Assembly: GCA_947853365.1 (NCBI GenBank) | Contig: CANTWQ010000021.1 | Span: 1 to 18,368, forward strand | Direction: 5' to 3' | Length of the DNA stretch: 18,368 nt | From: an uncultured Bacilli bacterium | Lineage (GTDB): Bacteria; Bacillota_I; Bacilli_A; RF39; UBA660 | Part shown: one piece after another, positions 1 to 6,298 of the stretch | How positions within the stretch are numbered: the stretch's first letter is position 1 | How the letters are laid out: each line of letters opens with the position of its first letter | Program-made: the position numbers and the translations under genes | Notes under the pieces: generated by a model | Seen by the model: only the letters and a program-made list of their open reading frames with translations | Told to the model about the DNA's origin: nothing | Databases searched by the model: none

Positions 1-1530
1 GATCATTACACCTTTGCTCTTTGTGGCGATGGTGATTTGATGGAAGGTATTTCTTATGAAGCAGCGAGTTTAGCAGGGACATTAAAACTAGGACGCTTGA
101 TTGTTTTATACGATTCTAATCATGTGTGTTTAGACAGTGATACCAAAAAAACATTTCAAGATGATATTACCCTTCGTTTTCAAGCCAGTGGTTGGAATGT
201 GATAACGGTGGAAGATGGAGAAGATATTGGGGCGATTGATGATGCAATCACCAAAGCCAAAGAAAGCAAGGATAAACCAACTCTCATCGAGGTAAAAACA
301 ATGATTGGTAGATATTCGAAATATCAAGGTAGCAATGTTATCCATGGAAAACCATTAGAAGAGTCAGATTATCAAGAAGTAAAAAACAAATTAGATACGC
401 GCGATATTCCATTTACGGTTTCTAGAGATTGTATGGAAGAGCTGAAAGCGAAGATTCAAACGAGAGTCGATGGAATTTATCAAAAATGGCAAGCGGAATT
501 TCAAACGTGGGATGGTGGGGAAAAGGATCATTTTTTACAGATGCAATCTAACAATGTTGCCATTCCTTTGCCTGATATTATTTGTACGATTCCTGAATCT
601 CGTATGGAATCGACGCGGGATGCTTCACATCAGATTTTAAATGAAATTGTCAAGGTTTCTCCTTGGATTTTATCGGGAAGTGCCGATGTTTCTTCTAGTA
701 CCAAAACTTATTTGGATGATCAGGGTGATTTCTCTAGTACGAATCGTTTGGGAAAAAATATCTTTTTTGGTGTAAGAGAGCATGCAATGGCAGCGATGGC
801 TAACGGGATTGCTTTGATGGGATTGCGGCCGGTGGTTTCTACCTTTTTATCGTTTGCGGATTATTTGAAACCAGCCCTTCGGTTGAGTAGCCTCATGCAT
901 TTGGGAGTTATCTATGTCTTTTCTCATGATTCAATTTCGGTCGGTGAAGATGGACCGACGCATCAACCCGTTGAACAGCTCGCCATGTTGCGTTCGATTC
1001 CCAATTTAGAGGTGTTCCGTCCAGCGGATATCAATGAAACATTAGGTTCTTATCGAACGATATTTGAAAAATGTGAAAATCCGAGTGCCTTGATATTGGG
1101 GCGTAATACTGTTCCGGTTTTTGATATCACGTCGGTGAAAGATGTTAGCTGCGGGGGATATCTGGTCCAACCGGAAGAGAAAGAATTACAAGGTGTTTTA
1201 ATTGCTACGGGAGAAGAGTTGCAACTTGCGATTCAAGTGCGGAAAGTGTTATTGGAACGGGGGATTTCGTTACGGGTAGTCAGTATGCCATCGATCGAAC
1301 GGTTCTTGGCCCAAGATGATACTTATCATCAAACATTGTTACCAAATACAGTTCCTAGAATCGTTATCGAGGCTTCTCACATACAAAGTTGGTACTTCTT
1401 GAATTATGATCGAGATATCTTTTTTACCGTCAATACTTTTGGTATCAGCGGTAGTAGAGAAGAGGTTCTTCAACATTTTGGATTTACGGTCGATGCGATT
1501 GTTGCGAAACTAGAAAAAATTCTTTCCTAG
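1..1530 (+). CDS. tkt: Transketolase, 5'-truncated by window edge
   Basis: Thiamine-diphosphate enzyme of the non-oxidative pentose phosphate pathway, moving two-carbon ketol units between sugar phosphates in the cytoplasm. The reading frame is open from base 1, so the visible 509 residues are the C-terminal part of a protein usually about 660 long; roughly 150 N-terminal residues lie outside. Seen: the ThDP/Mg motif GDGDLMEGIS at the very start followed by YDSN, the pyrimidine-domain stretch with FGVREHAMAAMANG, and EDGPTHQPVEQLAMLRSIP, a transketolase hallmark. The C-terminal domain is recognisable (VVSMPSIERF, FGFTVDAIVAKLEKIL) but diverges from the usual family around the segment before the end, where IEASHIQSWYFLNYD replaces the more common VEA...GWHKYVG. 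The neighbours sirA and yneF match the B. subtilis order. Identity is very secure; sugar specificity is inferred from the family. Confidence 0.96.
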   Translation, partial: DHYTFALCGDGDLMEGISYEAASLAGTLKLGRLIVLYDSNHVCLDSDTKKTFQDDITLRFQASGWNVITVEDGEDIGAIDDAITKAKESKDKPTLIEVKTMIGRYSKYQGSNVIHGKPLEESDYQEVKNKLDTRDIPFTVSRDCMEELKAKIQTRVDGIYQKWQAEFQTWDGGEKDHFLQMQSNNVAIPLPDIICTIPESRMESTRDASHQILNEIVKVSPWILSGSADVSSSTKTYLDDQGDFSSTNRLGKNIFFGVREHAMAAMANGIALMGLRPVVSTFLSFADYLKPALRLSSLMHLGVIYVFSHDSISVGEDGPTHQPVEQLAMLRSIPNLEVFRPADINETLGSYRTIFEKCENPSALILGRNTVPVFDITSVKDVSCGGYLVQPEEKELQGVLIATGEELQLAIQVRKVLLERGISLRVVSMPSIERFLAQDDTYHQTLLPNTVPRIVIEASHIQSWYFLNYDRDIFFTVNTFGISGSREEVLQHFGFTVDAIVAKLEKILS

Positions 1531-1541
1531 TTTCTTTTTTT
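1507..1541 (+). terminator. Rho-independent terminator overlapping tkt stop codon
   Basis: Stem AAACTAG (1507-1513) pairs with CTAGTTT (1527-1533), extended inward by AAA/TTT with one bulged C, and is followed by C and seven T. The tkt stop codon (1528-1530) lies inside the right arm. Confidence 0.8.
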
Positions 1542-1563
1542 GACATTTTTTGAGGAGGAAAAT

Positions 1564-1572
1564 TGCTATCCT
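1564..1572 (+). promoter_or_regulatory. Putative extended -10 promoter of sirA
   Basis: TGcTATCCT is an extended -10 match. It would start transcription near 1579, giving a 12-base leader that begins with GGGTGAT, a Shine-Dalgarno-like sequence correctly spaced from the GTG at 1591. A TTGACA at 1540-1545 is 21 bases upstream of the -10, too far for a standard pair. Confidence 0.45.
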
Positions 1573-1590
1573 ATTCTTGGGTGATGGATT

Positions 1591-2022
1591 GTGAGGGTAT
1601 TTTATATTTTTGCTATGAAAAATGAGTTTGCCAAATTGTATCGTGATGCACCAGAGTTGTTGTTTCAAATTATGAAACAAATTTATTTTATGCATGAAAG
1701 TGATGTTCTTTATGCTTTTCAGTTATTTGATCAATTAACGGATTCTATTGATAAACGTGCTTTAGATAAGCGACTTTTTATCCAGTTGCATAAGAAAATG
1801 CAATATTCAAAAAGTGGGAATCAGCATATTATGAACGATCTCTATCGTGACGAAGTATCGATTTTGATTGTGAAAGCCAGTCATCTTTTGATTACTTCTA
1901 ACGGTAATTATTCTTCTTTCTTTCCTTATTTGTTAGAAAAGAATCATCATTATTTTGTTTGTGATTTTCGGGAGTCTGATTATTTTTGGCTCGATCAATT
2001 AAAAACGCTTGAAAGATGCTGA
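1591..2022 (+). CDS. sirA: SirA-like sporulation inhibitor of replication
   Basis: In B. subtilis SirA (YneE) is made under Spo0A control and binds domain I of DnaA to block new rounds of replication at sporulation. The 143-residue product has no domain visible by eye beyond similarity to SirA recalled from memory. The N-terminal FYIFAMKNEFAKLYRDAPEL aligns with the YYTYLIKEEFANHYF region of the B. subtilis protein, and the C-terminal FVCDFRESDYFWLDQLK with FLAMDFNAKRYGWLNPVK. Length (143 against 148) and position directly after tkt and before yneF both match. The GTG at 1591 is chosen over the ATG at 1615 because the first eight residues are needed for the N-terminal match, and a stop at 1582 prevents a longer start. 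The middle of the protein is poorly conserved, so the function is inferred mainly from the two ends and synteny. Confidence 0.75.
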   Translation: MRVFYIFAMKNEFAKLYRDAPELLFQIMKQIYFMHESDVLYAFQLFDQLTDSIDKRALDKRLFIQLHKKMQYSKSGNQHIMNDLYRDEVSILIVKASHLLITSNGNYSSFFPYLLEKNHHYFVCDFRESDYFWLDQLKTLERC

Positions 2023-2037
2023 GACATATTGTAGAAT
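2009..2037 (+). promoter_or_regulatory. Sigma-A-type promoter of yneF
   Basis: TTGAAA (2009-2014), a 17-base spacer and TAGAAT (2032-2037). The predicted start near 2044-2045 leaves a leader of about 14 bases that opens with the ribosome binding site AAGGAGGG. The -35 lies inside the 3' end of sirA. Confidence 0.55.
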
Positions 2038-2058
2038 AGGAGTTAAGGAGGGATATCT

Positions 2059-2277
2059 ATGCCACAATTGGTAGTCGATATTTTATATTTGGTTGGTGGC
2101 CTCATTGCTGGACTTGTGATTGGCTTTTTTGTAGCCAAACATTTTATGCAAAAATATCTAAAAGACAATCCACCAATTAACGAAGAAATGATAAAAGCAT
2201 TGATGATGCAGATGGGTCGAAAACCATCACAAAAACAGATCAATCAAATGATGAAAATGATGGATAAATACAAATAA
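2059..2277 (+). CDS. yneF: YneF, UPF0154 small membrane protein
   Basis: A 72-residue protein of the UPF0154 (YneF) family, whose molecular function is unknown. One N-terminal membrane segment is evident at about residues 5-27 ([20 protein letters not shown]), followed by a short soluble tail with the family features [21 protein letters not shown] and a Met/Lys-rich end. The ribosome binding site AAGGAGGG ends seven bases before the ATG. It follows sirA by 36 bases with its own likely promoter, and is closed by a strong terminator. The position after tkt and sirA is as in B. subtilis. The family assignment is confident; no role can be given. Confidence 0.92.
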   Translation: MPQLVVDILYLVGGLIAGLVIGFFVAKHFMQKYLKDNPPINEEMIKALMMQMGRKPSQKQINQMMKMMDKYK

Positions 2278-2298
2278 AACTAGATTTCTAGTTTTTTT
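2276..2298 (+). terminator. Rho-independent terminator after yneF
   Basis: An 8-bp stem, AAAACTAG (2276-2283) with CTAGTTTT (2288-2295), has a four-base loop and runs into a T tract. The left arm begins inside the yneF stop codon. The stem closely repeats the sequence of the tkt terminator. Confidence 0.9.
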
Positions 2299-2312
2299 CT
2301 TTGTCGTGGTTG

Positions 2313-2321
2313 TGATACAAT
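2313..2321 (+). promoter_or_regulatory. Extended -10 promoter of phosphohexomutase gene
   Basis: TGaTACAAT (2313-2321) is a good extended -10. No real -35 is present; the T tract of the yneF terminator occupies that place. Transcription would start near 2328, only 10 bases before the ATG at 2338, with GGGAGG at the mRNA 5' end. Confidence 0.6.
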
Positions 2322-2337
2322 GATAAGGGAGGATGCT

Positions 2338-3723
2338 ATGAAAATAACAAAAGAAATAAATCCATATATTTTTCGAGGATATGATATTCGTGGGGTATAT
2401 CCGACGGATTTAACGGAGAATATTGCGTACACGATTGGACGGAGTTTTGGATCGAAACTGATCGATTTAGGAAAAAAAGAATGTATCATTGGGCATGATA
2501 ATCGGTTGAGTTCACCTGTTCTTTATCATGGGCTCATGGAAGGAATTTTGGATTCTGGTGTATCGGTGGTATCGCTCGGTTTGGTTACTACGCCGATGTA
2601 TTATTATGCTTGCATTCATGAAAATATCGATTGTGGAGTGATGGTTACGGCTAGTCATAATCCCAAGGACGAAAACGGCTTTAAATTTGCTTTCGATGCT
2701 TCGGGGAATGCTTGTGGACAGACGATTCAAGATTTTTATACTTATACGGAAGCTGGATGCTTTCATACCGGCCGTGGTAGTGTTCGTGATCTTCTTATTG
2801 TCGATGATTATATTGCGGCCTTGCTACAGAATATCACTTGCGGTTCTAGACCTTTAAAGGTCATTGTCGATTGTGGCAATGGAACAACATCTCTGTTTGC
2901 ACGGAAACTATTTTCTAAACTACCGATCGACCTTACGGTGCTATTTGAAGAAAGTGATGCAACTTTTCCAAACCATCATCCTGATCCCGCGGTGGAAGAA
3001 AACCTGACAGCTCTTAAGGAAGCGGTTTTAGCGCAAAGAGCCGATGTAGGTATTGCTTTTGATGGGGATGGTGATCGCATTGGTGTCATTGATGAATTAG
3101 GACAATATATTCCAGGCGATTTATTTATGATTCTGATGATTCGTGATATTTTACCCAAATCAGAGAACAAACGGGTTTTATATGATGTCAAATGTAGTAA
3201 AGCGCTTCCGGATGAAGTGAGTCGCCTTGGGGGAATGCCTTTGCCTTCTAGGGTTGGAAATTCTTATACCAAACGTAATACCCGTGACTGGAACTGTATC
3301 TTTGGTGGAGAGTTGTCAGGGCATGTTTATTTCCGTGATAAGTTTTATGGTTTTGATTCGGGAATGTATGCGGGTCTTCGCTTGGTGGAACGATTGACTC
3401 ATACGACGAAATCGGTCTCGGAGTTACTTGCTGGTATTCCGAAATATTATGCAACGCCGGAAATCAAAATTGCTACTCCTGATGCGATAAAATTTCAAGT
3501 TGTCGATCGGATCAAAGCATATGCAGAAGGAAAGCATTATGATATCAACGACATAGATGGAGTACGGTTGACTTTTACCGATGGTTGGGCAGGTATTCGG
3601 GCATCTAATACGGGACCTAATATTACGGCTCGTTTTGAAGCGACGACCAAAGAAAGACGCGATCAATTACAAATGGAATTTTTGCCTTTGATAGAGAAAT
3701 GGTCTAAGGAAGAAACCAAATAA
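2338..3723 (+). CDS. Phosphomannomutase/phosphoglucomutase
   Basis: Alpha-D-phosphohexomutase that interconverts hexose 1- and 6-phosphates through a phosphoserine, feeding sugar nucleotides for cell-surface polymers. The 461-residue product has all four family signatures in order: the phosphoserine loop TASHNP with Ser106, the metal-binding loop DGDGDR (Asp242, Asp244, Asp246), the sugar-binding loop GGELSGH (323-329) and a C-terminal phosphate loop R-x-SNTGP. The length matches the PMM/PGM group (about 460) and not the longer PgcA-type enzymes. The start at 2338 is preferred to an in-frame ATG at 2320, because GGGAGG lies five bases before 2338 and 2320 falls within the -10 box. The gene stands alone between terminators. 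Whether mannose or glucose phosphates are the main substrate cannot be read from the sequence. Confidence 0.92.
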   Translation: MKITKEINPYIFRGYDIRGVYPTDLTENIAYTIGRSFGSKLIDLGKKECIIGHDNRLSSPVLYHGLMEGILDSGVSVVSLGLVTTPMYYYACIHENIDCGVMVTASHNPKDENGFKFAFDASGNACGQTIQDFYTYTEAGCFHTGRGSVRDLLIVDDYIAALLQNITCGSRPLKVIVDCGNGTTSLFARKLFSKLPIDLTVLFEESDATFPNHHPDPAVEENLTALKEAVLAQRADVGIAFDGDGDRIGVIDELGQYIPGDLFMILMIRDILPKSENKRVLYDVKCSKALPDEVSRLGGMPLPSRVGNSYTKRNTRDWNCIFGGELSGHVYFRDKFYGFDSGMYAGLRLVERLTHTTKSVSELLAGIPKYYATPEIKIATPDAIKFQVVDRIKAYAEGKHYDINDIDGVRLTFTDGWAGIRASNTGPNITARFEATTKERRDQLQMEFLPLIEKWSKEETK

Positions 3724-3731
3724 AAAACGTC

Positions 3732-3770
3732 AAACTTGACTGTCAAAAACTGTCTGGTTTCTTTTTTTTT
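3732..3770 (+). terminator. Probable terminator after phosphohexomutase gene
   Basis: An imperfect hairpin (AAAC and GAC on the left, GTC and GTTT on the right, with a two-base internal mismatch) precedes a run of nine T (3762-3770). The T tract is convincing; the stem is weak. Confidence 0.45.
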
Positions 3771-3781
3771 GCTGCTTGCTT

Positions 3782-3790
3782 TGATATAAT
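3782..3790 (+). promoter_or_regulatory. Extended -10 promoter of the parE operon
   Basis: TGaTATAAT is a perfect extended -10. At the -35 position there is only the terminator T tract (3762-3767). The predicted start is near 3797, giving a 15-base leader that begins at the AGGAG ribosome binding site (3796-3800). Confidence 0.7.
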
Positions 3791-3811
3791 AAGATAGGAG
3801 TTGATTCAAAT

Positions 3812-5710
3812 ATGGCAAAATACGATGAGAGTTCAATTAAAATTCTAGAAGGATTAGAAGCGGTTCGGAAAAGACCAGGTATGTATATCGGTTCGACTGA
3901 CAAACGCGGATTACATCATTTGGTATGGGAAATTGTCGATAATGCCATTGATGAAGTGATTAACGGTTATGGAAATTATATAAAAATTATCATTCATAAA
4001 GATAAATCAATCAGTGTGGAGGATCATGGGCGTGGTGTACCTGTAGGAATGCATGCATCAGGCAAATCGACCCCGGAAGTCATCTATACGGTATTGCATG
4101 CTGGTGGTAAATTTGAAACAGATGGCTATAAGGTATCTGGTGGTCTTCATGGGGTTGGAGCGAGTGTCGTCAATGCTTTGTCCAAATGGATGGAAGTTAC
4201 CATCTATCGTGATAAAGGAGAATATTTTATTCGTTTTCATGATGGGGGAAAGGTTGATGCTCCACTAAAAAAGATTGGTAGTACTTCACGAACTGGTACG
4301 ACAGTTCGTTTTTTGCCCGATGATCGCATTTTCTCGTCGACAACATTTTCGTTTACAACGATTTGTGAACGTATGCAGGAATCGGCTTTTTTATTAAAGG
4401 GCCTAACCATCGAAGTCATCGATGAAGAAGATGAACATCATGAAACCTTTCATTATGAAAACGGCTTGGAAGCTTATGTCGATTATTTGAATGAGGATAA
4501 GACACCACTTCATAAAACATTGGTGTTTTCGGGCATCAAAGATCGAATGGAAGTTGAGATTGCGATGCAATATACGGATACGTATAGTGAGAATATTATT
4601 TCGTTCGTCAATAATGTCAAAACGATCGATGGAGGAACGCATGAAGTGGGCTTTAAAACGGCTTTGACACGTGTTTTTAATGACTATTGTAAGGAACATG
4701 GGGTCATCAAGGGCAAAGAAAAGGCTTTTGAAGGAAGCGATGTTAGGGAAGGCCTAACGGCCATCATCAGTTTAAAAATTCCGGAAGAGTTGTTACAGTT
4801 CGAAGGACAAACGAAGGGAAAATTGGGAACGCCACAAGCGCGAACCGCGGTCGATGGCATTGTTTCGGAAAAACTATCTTTTTATTTAGAAGAAAACAAA
4901 AAAATCGCCGAAGCAATTATCGAAAAATCTCTACGTAGTAAAAGTGCGCGGGAAGCTGCCCGTAAAGCACGGGAAGAAGCAAGAAAAGGAAAAAGCAAGA
5001 ATCCAAAAGAGCGTGCATTATCTGGTAAATTGACACCAGCCCAATCGAAAGATCGCACGCGGAAAGAATTGTTTTTGGTCGAAGGGGATTCGGCTGGAGG
5101 TAGTGCCAAACAAGGACGAGATCGGCGCTTCCAAGCGATTCTTCCCTTGCGCGGTAAAGTAATCAATACGGAAAAAGCGCGAGTTGAAGATATTTTAAAA
5201 AACGAAGAAATCAATACGATGATCTATACTATTGGGGCTGGATATGGCAGTAATTTTGATATCGATGAAATCGAATATGATAAAGTGATTATCATGACCG
5301 ATGCCGACGATGATGGAGCACATATTCAATGTCTATTGCTTACTTTTTTCTATCGTTATATGAAACCTTTGATTGAAACAGGACATCTGTATGTGGCTAT
5401 GCCACCGCTTTTCTTAATTCGAGATGGAAAGACGAAAACGTATGCATATACGGTCGATGAAATGAAACAAATTGTAGGCGATAAAAAGTGTGAAATTCAA
5501 CGCTACAAAGGACTTGGTGAAATGAATCCAGATCAGCTAGCGGAAACGACGATGAATCCTGGTACACGTACTTTAATTCAAGTAGGAATCGAAGATGCCT
5601 TACTTGCCGAAAAACGTGTTAGCATCTTAATGGGGGATGCGGTCGAACCTAGAAAACAATGGATCAATGAAAATGTCGAATTTTCACTAGAAGATGATTA
5701 TCAAATATAG
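3812..5710 (+). CDS. parE: DNA topoisomerase IV subunit B (ParE)
   Basis: ATPase subunit of topoisomerase IV, which decatenates daughter chromosomes and relaxes supercoils together with ParC. The 632-residue protein shows the GHKL ATPase fold: catalytic Glu40 and Asn44 in WEIVDNAIDE, Asp71 in DHGRGVP, the lid GGLHGVGASVVNAL (110-123) and the QTK loop at 333-335. The TOPRIM domain follows, with VEGDSAGG (Glu424) and the metal-binding DADDDG at 497-502. ParE and not GyrB is indicated by LPLRGKVINTEKA, by the C-terminal RYKGLGEMNPDQLAETTMNP and MGDAVEPRKQWI stretch, and by the parC downstream. It appears to be the first gene of an operon parE, unknown gene, parC, with gaps of 17 and 13 bases and no terminator between them. 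Confidence 0.96.
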   Translation: MAKYDESSIKILEGLEAVRKRPGMYIGSTDKRGLHHLVWEIVDNAIDEVINGYGNYIKIIIHKDKSISVEDHGRGVPVGMHASGKSTPEVIYTVLHAGGKFETDGYKVSGGLHGVGASVVNALSKWMEVTIYRDKGEYFIRFHDGGKVDAPLKKIGSTSRTGTTVRFLPDDRIFSSTTFSFTTICERMQESAFLLKGLTIEVIDEEDEHHETFHYENGLEAYVDYLNEDKTPLHKTLVFSGIKDRMEVEIAMQYTDTYSENIISFVNNVKTIDGGTHEVGFKTALTRVFNDYCKEHGVIKGKEKAFEGSDVREGLTAIISLKIPEELLQFEGQTKGKLGTPQARTAVDGIVSEKLSFYLEENKKIAEAIIEKSLRSKSAREAARKAREEARKGKSKNPKERALSGKLTPAQSKDRTRKELFLVEGDSAGGSAKQGRDRRFQAILPLRGKVINTEKARVEDILKNEEINTMIYTIGAGYGSNFDIDEIEYDKVIIMTDADDDGAHIQCLLLTFFYRYMKPLIETGHLYVAMPPLFLIRDGKTKTYAYTVDEMKQIVGDKKCEIQRYKGLGEMNPDQLAETTMNPGTRTLIQVGIEDALLAEKRVSILMGDAVEPRKQWINENVEFSLEDDYQI

Positions 5711-5727
5711 AAAGAAGGACGAAGTAA

Positions 5728-6285
5728 ATGGCATTAAGCAGTAAAGATACCTATAATTTATTATCCGAAATGAGTGAGTTTGGTTGTGCGCTTTTCTATT
5801 TGTGTAGAGAAAAAGATAAGAGCAAATCTCGTGTTCATTTGCATGATTTAGAAGCGGTTATTTATAAAGATAATATGGAGCAAGTTTCCCTTTGCTTTCC
5901 CAAGTTGATTCAAAAAATCGATTTGGACGATCTTAATCAAGGGCAAAAATTAGCACAAGCTTCTACTTCAAAGCGTGATTTTTTAATTGGACTTTTGGAA
6001 GATAAAAAAATTACCCATCCGCATCTACAAGAAATCAAAGATATTGCTTTTACGGATAGTTTAGCCAATGATTTGATTGACGATGTGACTTATATGGAAG
6101 GCTTAAATTTAAAGTGTTTAGATTCGCTATTACAAGAGTTGGAAAAGAAGCCAAAGAATGACTTTATTTCTACAAAAGAAACGCTTTCCAAGTATCGTCT
6201 TTCGTTGACGAAGTTAGAAGATAAAAACTTACAGAAAATATTACATCATATCAATCAATACTATATTTCGATGATCACGGAATAG
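5728..6285 (+). CDS. Unrecognised protein encoded between parE and parC
   Basis: A 185-residue protein that I do not recognise. It looks soluble, with no signal peptide or membrane segment, and appears mainly alpha-helical, rich in Leu, Lys, Asp and Glu. Motifs that could be searched are SEFGCALFYLCREKDKSKSR near the N-terminus (with Cys20 and Cys27), HLHDLEAVIYKDNMEQVSL, and a Leu-rich C-terminal half that could form helical hairpins. It starts 17 bases after parE behind the binding site GAAGGA and ends 13 bases before parC, so it is very probably cotranscribed with both. Codon use resembles its neighbours, which argues against recent transfer. In B. subtilis parE and parC are adjacent with no such gene. 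The position suggests a link to topoisomerase IV or chromosome segregation, but that is inference only. Confidence 0.85.
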   Translation: MALSSKDTYNLLSEMSEFGCALFYLCREKDKSKSRVHLHDLEAVIYKDNMEQVSLCFPKLIQKIDLDDLNQGQKLAQASTSKRDFLIGLLEDKKITHPHLQEIKDIAFTDSLANDLIDDVTYMEGLNLKCLDSLLQELEKKPKNDFISTKETLSKYRLSLTKLEDKNLQKILHHINQYYISMITE

Positions 6286-6298
6286 AAAGGAAGATATT

